Shown: one piece after another, positions 40,825-48,566 of the stretch | How positions within the stretch are numbered: the stretch's first letter is position 1 | Layout: the number at the start of each line of letters is the position of its first letter | NCBI RefSeq assembly: GCF_001426405.1 | Contig: NZ_LMEP01000001.1 | Span: forward strand, 311,241-375,240 | Length of the DNA stretch: 64,000 nucleotides | Source: Streptomyces sp. Root1304 | Lineage (GTDB): Bacteria > Actinomycetota > Actinomycetes > Streptomycetales > Streptomycetaceae | Reading direction: 5' to 3' | The notes under the pieces: model-generated | Seen by the model: only the letters and a program-made list of their open reading frames with translations | The model's database searches: none | What the model was told of the DNA's origin: nothing | Translations under genes and position numbers: made by a program

Positions 40825-41939
40825 GCCGCCACCTCCTTGTCGGTCTTGATGGCGCCGCCGGCGGCGAGTTCCTCGCCGACCTTCTGCTGCTGGCGGCGGA
40901 TGCCGTAACGACGGACGAGCTCGTACGAGACCACGACGGCGATCACGATGATGCCCTGCATGATCTGGGTGATCTCCTTCGGGTAACCCTCGGTGTCGAG
41001 CGTCGAGGACGCCTTGTCGAGGAACGCGAAGAGGAGCGCGGCGAAGAGGATGCCGACCGGGTGGTTGCGGCCGAGCAGCGCGATGGTGATGGCGGTGAAG
41101 CCGACGCCGACCGGGAAGTCGAGGCTGTACGTGTGGGACTCGCCGAGCAGCGTCGGCATGCCGGAGAGGCCGGCCAGCGCGCCCGAGAGCAGCATCGAGG
41201 TGAGGATCATCCGCTTGGCGTCGACGCCGCTGGCCTGCGCGGCGGACTCGCTGGCGCCGGTGGCGCGCAGGTCGAAGCCGAAGCGGGTGCGGTTGAGGGC
41301 GAACCAGTAGACGACGCCGAGGGCGAGCGCGACGAAGGTGAAGCCGTAGATGACCCCGTTGCCCTCACCCATGTCGATGCCGGGGAACCAGCCCGACTCG
41401 GCGATCTTGCCGGTGGTGAGGTTGTTGGAGCCGGCGGGCTGGACGCCGAAGTTCTTCGGCAGGATCAGCCAGGCCACCAGCGAGGTCGCGATGGCGTTCA
41501 GCATGATCGTCGAGACGACCTCGGAGACACCGCGGGTGGTCTTCAGGATGCCGGCGATGCCGGACCAGAAGGCACCGGTCAGCATCGCGACGAGCACGAT
41601 CAGCAGGATGTGCAGCGGGCCGGGCAGCTCGACCGAGGCGCCGACCAGGGCCGACACCATCGCGGCGAGCCGGTACTGGCCGTCGACGCCGATGTTGAAC
41701 AGGTTCATCCGGAAGCCGATGGCCACGGCCAGGGCTGCCAGGTAGTAGATCCCGGTCTGGTTGACGATCAGGACCTGGATGTCCGAGTACGCGGCGTTGT
41801 CGATCATCAGCTGGATCGGCTCGATCGGGTCGAGCCCCGTGGCGAGCAGCACCAGGACGGTGAGCACGAACGAGGTGACCAGGGCGAGCACCGGGCCTGC
41901 GGCCCCGATGATCAGCTTGTCCTTGTCGAATTTCATCAT
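40821..41939 (-). CDS. Nucleoside ABC transporter permease 1 (BMP type)
   Basis: This is a 372-residue membrane permease. GFRMNLFNIGVDGQYRLAAM and LRATGASESAAQASGVDAKRMIL are the typical conserved pieces, the latter being the ATPase-coupling loop. It pairs with the 39565-40824 permease. The start is ATG 41939 (an ATGATG pair), overlapping the ATPase stop. Ten or so hydrophobic segments are visible. Confidence 0.92.
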   Translation of the reverse strand: MMKFDKDKLIIGAAGPVLALVTSFVLTVLVLLATGLDPIEPIQLMIDNAAYSDIQVLIVNQTGIYYLAALAVAIGFRMNLFNIGVDGQYRLAAMVSALVGASVELPGPLHILLIVLVAMLTGAFWSGIAGILKTTRGVSEVVSTIMLNAIATSLVAWLILPKNFGVQPAGSNNLTTGKIAESGWFPGIDMGEGNGVIYGFTFVALALGVVYWFALNRTRFGFDLRATGASESAAQASGVDAKRMILTSMLLSGALAGLSGMPTLLGESHTYSLDFPVGVGFTAITIALLGRNHPVGILFAALLFAFLDKASSTLDTEGYPKEITQIMQGIIVIAVVVSYELVRRYGIRRQQQKVGEELAAGGAIKTDKEVAA

Positions 41940-43645
41940 CGGGCGTCACCGTCTTCGGACTCTTCGGTGCCCTCGAGTCGGCCGGTGGCCGCGCCGGTCA
42001 TGGCGGAGCCCAGCTCCTCGGGCGTGATGGTGGCGGGGTCGGCGTCCGCGACGAGCTTGCCGCGGTACATCACCCGGAGGGTGTCGGAGAGGCCGATCAG
42101 CTCGTCGAGGTCGGCGGAGATCAGCAGCACCGCGAGGCCCTCGCGGCGGGCGTCCCGGATCGCGTCCCAGATCTGCGCCTGCGCGCCGACGTCCACACCG
42201 CGGGTGGGGTGGGCGGCGATCAGGAACTTGGGGCCGTGGCTCATCTCGCGGCCGACGATCAGCTTCTGCTGGTTGCCGCCGGAGAGGGAGGACGCGGTCA
42301 CGTCGATGCCGGGGGTGCGGACGTCGTACTCGCGCACGATCCGCTCGGTGTCCTTGCGGGCCGCCTTCGGGTCGAGGATGCCGCGCTTGGAGTTGGGCGC
42401 CTCGGTGACGTGGCCGAGGATGCGGTTCTCCCAGAGGGGGGCCTCCAGGAGCAGGCCGTGGCGGTGGCGGTCCTCGGGGATGTAGCCGATGCCGCCCTCG
42501 CGGCGCTTGCGCACGGAGACCTTGGAGATGTCCTGGCCGTCGAGGGTGATGACGCCCGCGTCGGGGGTGGCCATGCCCATGAGGGACTCGATGAGCTCGG
42601 TCTGGCCGTTGCCCTCGACGCCCGCGATGCCGAGGATCTCGCCCTTGTGGATCGTGAGGGAGATGTCGTCGAGGAGCTTGCGCCCGGTGGCGACCTCCTC
42701 GTGCACCGTGACCGCGGCGGCCGGGTCGGCCGGGGCGGCCGTGGTGAGCGGGGCGCCGGCGGCGCCGCTCTCGACCAGCGTCAGGTTCGCGACCTGGAGC
42801 ATCGGCACGTCGGTGACCGTGGACTCGCGGGTCTCCGGCGAGGGCAGCTCGCTGCCGACCATCAGCTCGGCGAGCTGCTTGGTGGTGGCGGTCTTCGGGT
42901 CGGCGGTGCCGACCGTGGTGCCCCGGCGGATGACGGTGATGTCGTCGGCGACCTTCAGGACCTCGCCCAGCTTGTGCGAGATGAAGATGACGGTCAGGCC
43001 CTCGGACTTGAGCTCGCGCAGGTTGTCGAAGAGCGCGTCGACCTCCTGCGGGACGAGCACGGCGGTCGGCTCGTCGAGGATGAGGATCCTGGCGCCGCGG
43101 TAGAGGACCTTGAGGATCTCCACGCGCTGGCGGTCGGCGACGCCGAGGTCCTCGACGAGGGCGTCGGGGCGGACCCCGAGGCCGTACGCGTCGGAGATCT
43201 CCTGGATCTTCTTCCGCGCCTTGGCGCCGATGCCGTAGAGGTTCTCGCCGCCGAGGACGACGTTCTCCAGGACGGTGAAGTTGTCCGCGAGCATGAAGTG
43301 CTGGTGCACCATGCCGATGCCGCGCGCGATGGCGTCACCGGGGCTGGAGAAGGTGACCTGCTCGCCGTCGACGGCGATGGTGCCCTCGTCCGGCTTCTGC
43401 ATGCCGTAGAGGATCTTCATGAGGGTCGACTTGCCGGCACCGTTCTCGCCGATGAGGGCGTGCACGGTGCCCTTGCGGACCGTGATGGCGATGTCCTTGT
43501 TGGCGACGACGCCGGGGAATCGCTTGGTGATGCCGTGCAGTTCTACGGCAGGGGGGCTGGACGCGTTGATGACGCACTCTCCTTGGCCGGAAGGAGTGGG
43601 AGCGGGAGGGCAGGGCGGGGCGAAGTTATCGTGCCAGGGAGACAT
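41936..43645 (-). CDS. Nucleoside ABC transporter ATPase, two ABC domains
   Basis: This protein of about 569 residues has two fused ATPase domains. Domain 1 has Walker A GENGAGKSTLMKIL and LILDEPTAVL; domain 2 has a degenerate P-loop region (GVEGNGQTELIESL) and SLSGGNQQKLIVGREM. This is the RbsA/YufO layout. The start is uncertain. The in-frame ATG at 43645 touches the CTACACGCGTAG operator and has no SD sequence. A strong AAGGAGAG at 43577-43584 stands before an ATC codon at 43570, after which homology begins. The true product may lack the first 25 residues. Confidence 0.88.
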   Translation of the reverse strand: MSPWHDNFAPPCPPAPTPSGQGECVINASSPPAVELHGITKRFPGVVANKDIAITVRKGTVHALIGENGAGKSTLMKILYGMQKPDEGTIAVDGEQVTFSSPGDAIARGIGMVHQHFMLADNFTVLENVVLGGENLYGIGAKARKKIQEISDAYGLGVRPDALVEDLGVADRQRVEILKVLYRGARILILDEPTAVLVPQEVDALFDNLRELKSEGLTVIFISHKLGEVLKVADDITVIRRGTTVGTADPKTATTKQLAELMVGSELPSPETRESTVTDVPMLQVANLTLVESGAAGAPLTTAAPADPAAAVTVHEEVATGRKLLDDISLTIHKGEILGIAGVEGNGQTELIESLMGMATPDAGVITLDGQDISKVSVRKRREGGIGYIPEDRHRHGLLLEAPLWENRILGHVTEAPNSKRGILDPKAARKDTERIVREYDVRTPGIDVTASSLSGGNQQKLIVGREMSHGPKFLIAAHPTRGVDVGAQAQIWDAIRDARREGLAVLLISADLDELIGLSDTLRVMYRGKLVADADPATITPEELGSAMTGAATGRLEGTEESEDGDAR

Positions 43646-43657
43646 CTACACGCGTAG
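43646..43657 (-). promoter_or_regulatory. Nucleoside-regulon palindrome before the ABC ATPase
   Basis: CTACACGCGTAG, 11 of 12 to the consensus, immediately upstream of the most distal possible start of the ATPase gene. Confidence 0.7.
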
Positions 43658-43691
43658 CGCTGCCGAAAAATGAAAACCCGTACGGGAATGG

Positions 43692-43728
43692 GGCCCGGCC
43701 CCGGTGGGGGTCCCACCGGTGCCGGGCC
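43692..43728 (-). terminator. Terminator between binding-lipoprotein and ATPase genes
   Basis: A 17-bp stem with one mismatch (GGCCCGGCCCCGGTGGG against CCCACCGGTGCCGGGCC) lies 24 nt past the lipoprotein stop, making that gene a separate, likely more abundant transcript. Confidence 0.8.
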
Positions 43729-43751
43729 TTGGGTCGGTGACCTGTGCGTCC

Positions 43752-44810
43752 TTACGGAGCGGTCTTGACCGTGATCTTGCCGTCGACGATGTCCTTCTTC
43801 GCCTTCGCCACGGCGGCGGTGACCTCGGTCATCGCCTTGTACGCCGGGTTGGAGTCGGCCAGGCCGACACCGTCCGTGGCGAGGCCGTAGCGGATCTCAC
43901 CGGTCTGCGGCTTGCCGTCCTTGACCGACTTGATCAGGTTGAAGACGGAGTCGGAGACGTCCTTGGTGACCGAGGTCAGGATCTGGGCCTTGTACTTGGC
44001 CAGACCCGCCTGGTTGTACTGGTCGGAGTCGACGCCGATGGCCCACTTGCCCGCGGTCGAGGCGGCCTCGATCGAGCCGGAACCGGCCAGACCGGCGGCG
44101 GCGTAGATCACGTCGGCGCCCTTGTCGAGCTGGCCCTGCGCGGCGGCCTTGCCCAGGTCGGGCTTGGAGAAGCCGTCGAAGTTCGGCGGCTGGGTCAGGT
44201 ACTGGACGAGCACCTTCGCCTTGGGGTTGGTGTCCTTGACGCCCTGGGCGAAGCCCGCCTCGAACTTCTTGATCAGCGGCACCTCGACGCCACCGATGAA
44301 GCCGACCGTGCCGGTCTTCGAGGTCTTGGCGGCGGCGACGCCGGCCAGGTAGGAGCCCTGCTCCTCGTTGAAGACCAGGTTGGCGATGTTCGCACCGGTC
44401 ACCGACGTGTCGTCGATGATGCCGAAGGTGGTCTTCGGGTAGGCCTTGGAGACCTTCTCGATCGCCGGGGCGTACGCGAAGCCGACACCGATGACCGGGT
44501 TGTTCCCGGCGCGGGCCAGCGCGGTGAGGCGCGCGACCTTGTCGGCGTCGCCCTCACCGGCGGAGGGCTCGGCCTCGGCGCCCTTGACGCCGAGCTCGTC
44601 CTCTGCCTTCTTCAGACCCGCGTAGGCGGCGTCGTTGAAGGACTGGTCGCCGCGGCCGCCGATGTCGTACGCGATGGCGGCCTTGGTCGCCTTGGAGTCC
44701 GAGCTCGGGCTGGAGCCGGAGTCGTTCGAGGACTTGCCACACGCGGTGGCGGAAAGAGCGAGCGCGGCGGAGGCGATGCCCACGGTCGCGATCCTGGTGA
44801 TCCGGCGCAA
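43752..44810 (-). CDS. BMP-family nucleoside-binding lipoprotein
   Basis: This is a 352-residue lipoprotein of the basic membrane protein (Med/BMP) group, with lipobox SATAC (Cys at 24). Family motifs are YDIGGRGDQSFNDAAYAGLKK, VIGVGFAYAPAIEKV and GADVIYAAAGLAGSGSIEAA. These proteins bind purine or pyrimidine nucleosides and deliver them to the two permeases coded next door. The start is TTG with a weak AAGGGA about 10 nt upstream. A 6-bp hairpin (44839-44856) lies in the leader. The leader also follows a regulon palindrome. Confidence 0.92.
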   Translation of the reverse strand: MRRITRIATVGIASAALALSATACGKSSNDSGSSPSSDSKATKAAIAYDIGGRGDQSFNDAAYAGLKKAEDELGVKGAEAEPSAGEGDADKVARLTALARAGNNPVIGVGFAYAPAIEKVSKAYPKTTFGIIDDTSVTGANIANLVFNEEQGSYLAGVAAAKTSKTGTVGFIGGVEVPLIKKFEAGFAQGVKDTNPKAKVLVQYLTQPPNFDGFSKPDLGKAAAQGQLDKGADVIYAAAGLAGSGSIEAASTAGKWAIGVDSDQYNQAGLAKYKAQILTSVTKDVSDSVFNLIKSVKDGKPQTGEIRYGLATDGVGLADSNPAYKAMTEVTAAVAKAKKDIVDGKITVKTAP

Positions 44811-44872
44811 GAGGAGGGTCCCTTCGAGACTGACCGAAAGCGCCTCTTCCGGCGCTGGTTTCGCGGCGATCG

Positions 44873-44884
44873 TAACGCGCGTAG
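44873..44884 (-). promoter_or_regulatory. Nucleoside-regulon palindrome (variant) upstream of the binding lipoprotein
   Basis: On the minus strand it reads CTACGCGCGTTA, 10 of 12 to the palindrome, 63 nt upstream of the TTG start. An overlapping TTACGAT may be the -10. The rest of 44885-45041 shows no gene. Confidence 0.6.
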
Positions 44885-45041
44885 ATGTCAGTTAAAGACC
44901 CGTTCATGAGTCGTTATCGGATCGTCGCGAACCGGCCAGTCGAGGCGACCGGGGGCGTTCGGCCCGGCACAGCCGGTTATACCCCCCGATCGGGAGGCTC
45001 GACCGGGCATTCGAAGGGGACACGCCGGGGGTTGAGCCGGA

Positions 45042-45073
45042 CGGCCGAGGGCGCCTTCCGGCGCCCTCGGCCG
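45042..45073. terminator. Terminator after the M20 amidohydrolase
   Basis: A perfect 14-bp stem (CGGCCGAGGGCGCC and complement) with TTCC loop, 37 nt past the stop at 45111. Confidence 0.88.
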
Positions 45074-45110
45074 CGTCTCCACGACCCCCCGGCGCCCGGG
45101 CCTCCCCCGC

Positions 45111-46331
45111 TCAGGCCGTGCGGGCCGCGTCGAGCAGGGCCGCCGCCGTGAAGAGCTCCACCCCGGCCTCGATGCACCGCTCGTCCACGTCGAAGTCGCC
45201 GGCGTGCAGATCGCGGACCCGGGTGTCGCCGGGGGTGCGGACGCCGAGGCGGGCCATGGCGCCGGGCACGTGCTCCAGGTACCAGGAGAAGTCCTCGCCG
45301 CCGAGGCTCTGCTCGGTGTCCTCGACCGCGTGCGGTCCGCGCCGGGCCGTCATCGCCTCGCGGAGGAGTTCGGTGACGACCGGGTCGTTGACGACCGGGG
45401 GGACGCCCCGGACGTACGTCACGGTCGACTTGGCCCGGTGCAGGGTCGCGATCTCGTCGATGGCCGCGTGCACCTGGTCGGGCGCGTCCCGCCAGGTCGG
45501 CAGGTCGAGGCAGCGGACGGTGCCGGACAGCTCGGCGTGCTGCGGGATGACGTTGCAGGCGTGACCGGCCTCGATGCGGCCCCAGGTGACGGAGAGCCCC
45601 GAGCGGGCGTCGACGCGGCGGGCCAGCACGGCGGGCACGTCGGTGGCGACCCGGGCGGCGGCGGTCACCAGGTCGGTGGTGAGGTGCGGGCGGGCGGTGT
45701 GGCCGCCGGGCCCGTCCAGGGTGACTTCGAGCCGGTCGCAGGCGGAGGTGATGGGGCCGGGCCGGAGGCCGATCGTCCCGGCGTCGACCTTGGGGTCGCA
45801 GTGCACGGCGATGATCCGGCCGACGCCGTCCAGGACGCCGTCCTCGACGATGTCGGCGGCGCCGCCGGGGAGGACCTCCTCGGCGGGCTGGAAGATCAGC
45901 CGCACGGCGGCGGGGAGCAGGCCCCGCCGGTCGAGTTCGGCGAGGACGAGCCCGGCGCCGAGGACCGTGGTGGTGTGGACGTCGTGTCCGCAGGCGTGGG
46001 CGCGGTTGGCCACGGTGGAGCGGTAGGCGACCGTCTTGACGTCGGGGATGGGCAGCGCGTCGATGTCGGCGCGCAGGGCGAGCATGGGCCGGTCGCCGTC
46101 CGGCGTGCCGATGTCACAGATGAGTCCGGTGCCGGCCGGAAGGACCTTCGGCGCGAGTCCGGCCGCCTCCAGGCGGGCCTTGAGCGCGGCGGTCGTACGG
46201 AACTCCTGGTTCCCCAGCTCCGGGTGCATGTGCAAGTCCCTGCGGAAGGCGATCAGTTCGACGCGCAGGGGTTCGGACAGCGTTCCGGGCAGGGTGGCGG
46301 AGCCTGGCTCACGGGACTTCAACTGGTTCAC
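45111..46331 (-). CDS. M20-family amidohydrolase
   Basis: This is a 406-residue metallo-amidohydrolase of the M20D group (hippurate/N-acyl amino acid hydrolases). Metal ligands are in RAHACGHDVHT (Cys and His), FQPAEEVLPGGA (Glu-Glu) and IAVHCDP; a final His is in GGEDFSWYLE region. No signal peptide, so cytoplasmic. The GTG at 46331 follows AAAGG directly and a TACCCT box stands 7 nt before it, suggesting a leaderless message. Physiological substrate unknown. Confidence 0.9.
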   Translation of the reverse strand: MNQLKSREPGSATLPGTLSEPLRVELIAFRRDLHMHPELGNQEFRTTAALKARLEAAGLAPKVLPAGTGLICDIGTPDGDRPMLALRADIDALPIPDVKTVAYRSTVANRAHACGHDVHTTTVLGAGLVLAELDRRGLLPAAVRLIFQPAEEVLPGGAADIVEDGVLDGVGRIIAVHCDPKVDAGTIGLRPGPITSACDRLEVTLDGPGGHTARPHLTTDLVTAAARVATDVPAVLARRVDARSGLSVTWGRIEAGHACNVIPQHAELSGTVRCLDLPTWRDAPDQVHAAIDEIATLHRAKSTVTYVRGVPPVVNDPVVTELLREAMTARRGPHAVEDTEQSLGGEDFSWYLEHVPGAMARLGVRTPGDTRVRDLHAGDFDVDERCIEAGVELFTAAALLDAARTA

Positions 46332-46358
46332 CCTTTGAAGGGTAGGCCTCCCGGGAGG
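46330..46358 (-). promoter_or_regulatory. Promoter region of M20 gene with two palindromes
   Basis: A 12-bp perfect palindrome CCTCCCGGGAGG (46347-46358) is next to an imperfect ACCCTTTGAAGGGT (46330-46343) that overlaps the start and the TACCCT box. They are candidate operators; the regulator is unknown. Confidence 0.45.
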
Positions 46359-46447
46359 TCAACTGCCCGTTGATCACGAAAAGTTCAGCCCGTTAGGGGA
46401 AAGAATCTCGGTTTCACAGGCATGAAGGCCGTTCCATATGGGTACGC

Positions 46448-47662
46448 TCAGCCGAATTCGAGCCGGTCGGTGGTGTGGGACGCCCGGGTGGTGAGCCGGT
46501 CCACCTCGTGGGCCGCCGTACCCGCCACTCCGGACAGGAAGCCCTGGGCCCGCGGCGAGGCGGTCTCCCGCAGCCACTCGGGCGCGATCTCGCAGACCGC
46601 GACCCGCACCCCGGTGCCCGCCAGGGCCAGCGGCAGGGTGTGGACCACCGTGGACGGGAAGCTGACGACCGTACGGCCGATGGGGCCGCGCCGGGCGATC
46701 AGCTCCAGCGGCAGATCGGGCCGGACCACCTGCAGGCCCGTCTCGACCGCGATCCGGTGCAGTTTCTCGGCGCTCTCCCTGCGGTGCGCGAAGTACCGGG
46801 TGGCGCCGTGGGTGCGGGCCAGCTCGCCCACCACCCGGTCGTAGTGCTCGGCGTCGACCACGCCCGTCTCGACCAGCGAGGTCCCCACCAGGTCCGCGCC
46901 GCCGGTGAGCAGCGGGGGCCCGAAGCGGGACCGGGTCCAGGCGAAGGAGTTCTCGGTGACCGTGACGCCCTCGGGCGCCTCGACGGGCAGCGAGGTGAAG
47001 ATCTCGACCGTACGGCCCCGGCTCGGGGCGAGCCGCCGCCGGGCCAGCGAGGTCACCGGGGCGAGGACCAGCTCGCGCGGGCCCAGGCTGCCCTTGCGGT
47101 GCCAGCGGACCAGGCGCTCGCCCCGGCTGAGCTGGGCGGCGAACTCCATGGTCGCGGTGCCGTCGTCAACCACCGTGAGGTGCCGGGGGCCGAACAGGGT
47201 CAGGAGCAGCTGGACGTACCGGGAGAACGGGTCCCCGATGATGACCCGCTCCGCCGAGCGCAGCGGCGGGGCGAGCTGCCGCAGGGTGCGGACGAGCGCG
47301 CCCCGGCCGCCGCGGGCCTCCTGCCAGCGGACGGTGAGGCCCTCGTCGCGGGCCAGCTGGGCCATCCGGCGCAGCTGGCCACGCGACATGGGGTCGGTCG
47401 GCGAGAGCACGACGACGGTGAGGTCGGGTGCGGCCTGCGCCGCCCCGGGGGCGGTGGCGTCCGCCGGCCGGAGCGCCCCGGCGGCGGCGGGCCCGGAGCC
47501 GGGCGCCGTGGTGGGCGCGGCGTCCGCGGGGCCGGGCGCCTCGGTGGGCGCGCCGGCCTGCGCGGCGGAGGGCGCGCCCGTGGCCGCGGCCCGGGTGTGC
47601 GCCCATTCCAGGACGTTGAGGAGCTGGACCGGGCTCTCGACGAACGCCAGCTGCCCGGTCAT
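46448..47662 (-). CDS. Polysialyltransferase-like glycosyltransferase
   Basis: This is a 404-residue protein resembling bacterial polysialyltransferase/GT-52-type enzymes. QLAFVESPVQLLNVLEW opens the fold. VVDDGTATMEF matches the D-D-G motif, YFAHRRESAEKL occupies the HP-motif position, and VVSFPSTVVHTLP is the Ser-rich CMP-sugar motif. An Ala/Pro/Gly-rich insertion of about 60 residues (about 30-85) interrupts the N-terminal domain. It overlaps neuB by four bases (ATGA). It is likely to transfer a CMP-activated nonulosonic acid to a wall polymer. Confidence 0.75.
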   Translation of the reverse strand: MTGQLAFVESPVQLLNVLEWAHTRAAATGAPSAAQAGAPTEAPGPADAAPTTAPGSGPAAAGALRPADATAPGAAQAAPDLTVVVLSPTDPMSRGQLRRMAQLARDEGLTVRWQEARGGRGALVRTLRQLAPPLRSAERVIIGDPFSRYVQLLLTLFGPRHLTVVDDGTATMEFAAQLSRGERLVRWHRKGSLGPRELVLAPVTSLARRRLAPSRGRTVEIFTSLPVEAPEGVTVTENSFAWTRSRFGPPLLTGGADLVGTSLVETGVVDAEHYDRVVGELARTHGATRYFAHRRESAEKLHRIAVETGLQVVRPDLPLELIARRGPIGRTVVSFPSTVVHTLPLALAGTGVRVAVCEIAPEWLRETASPRAQGFLSGVAGTAAHEVDRLTTRASHTTDRLEFG

Positions 47663-48555
47663 GCGGCGACGAGCCCCTGGACCCGGCGGAGCTTCTTCAT
47701 CGGGCCGAGCTCCGACTCGTAGACCTTCTTGACGCCGTCGCCGAGGGCGGTCTCGATGGTGCGGATGTCGCGGACGAGGCGCTGGAGGCCCTGCGGCTCG
47801 ACGGAGGCGGCCTGGTCGGAGCCCCACATGGCGCGGTCGAGGGTGATGTGGCGCTCGACGAAGGTGGCGCCGAGGGCGACGGCGGCCAGCGTGGTCTGGA
47901 GGCCGGTCTCGTGGCCGGAGTAGCCGATCGGGACGTTCGGGTACTCGTCCTGGAGCGTCTGGATGACGCGCAGGTTGAGCTCCTCGGCCTTGGCCGGGTA
48001 GGTCGAGGTGGCGTGGCAGAGCAGGATGTTGTCCGAGCCGAGGACCTCGACCGCGTGGCGGATCTGCTTCGGCGTCGACATGCCGGTGGAGAGGATGACC
48101 GTACGGCCGGTGGCGCGCAGGGCGCGCAGCAGCTCGTCGTCGGTGAGGGAGGCGGAGGCGACCTTGTGGGCGGGGAGGTCGAACTTCTCCAGGAAGGCGA
48201 CGGCCTCGGTGTCCCACGGGGAGGCGAACCAGTCGATGCCGCGCTTCTTGCAGTGCTCGTCGATGGCGCGGTACTCGTCCTCGCCGAACTCCACGCGGTG
48301 GCGGTAGTCGATGTACGTCATCCGGCCCCAGGGGGTGTCGCGCTCGATGTCCCACTGGTCGCGCGGGGTGCAGATCTCCGGGGTGCGCTTCTGGAACTTG
48401 ACGGCGTCGCAGCCGGCCTCGGCGGCGACGTCGACGAGCGCGAGGGCGTTCTCGAGCTCACCGTTGTGGTTGATGCCGATCTCGCCCGTGATGTAGACGG
48501 GCCGGCCCGGGCCGGCGGTCTTGGAGCCGAAGGTGCGGATTCGGGTGTTGCTCAT
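47659..48555 (-). CDS. neuB: Nonulosonic acid synthase, NeuB family, short form
   Basis: This is a 298-residue TIM-barrel enzyme that condenses phosphoenolpyruvate with a six-carbon sugar (ManNAc or mannose/mannose-6-phosphate type) to give a nine-carbon ulosonic acid. EIGINHNGELENA, VKFQKRTPE, SASLTDDELLRAL, STGMST, CHATSTYPA and GYSGHETGLQ are family motifs. Ordinary NeuB proteins are about 340-350 residues with a C-terminal SAF (antifreeze-like) lid; this protein ends at KKLRRVQGLVAA, so the lid is missing. It lies 11 nt after the neuA-like gene. Confidence 0.9.
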   Translation of the reverse strand: MSNTRIRTFGSKTAGPGRPVYITGEIGINHNGELENALALVDVAAEAGCDAVKFQKRTPEICTPRDQWDIERDTPWGRMTYIDYRHRVEFGEDEYRAIDEHCKKRGIDWFASPWDTEAVAFLEKFDLPAHKVASASLTDDELLRALRATGRTVILSTGMSTPKQIRHAVEVLGSDNILLCHATSTYPAKAEELNLRVIQTLQDEYPNVPIGYSGHETGLQTTLAAVALGATFVERHITLDRAMWGSDQAASVEPQGLQRLVRDIRTIETALGDGVKKVYESELGPMKKLRRVQGLVAA

Positions 48556-48566
48556 GGTGCTGTTCC

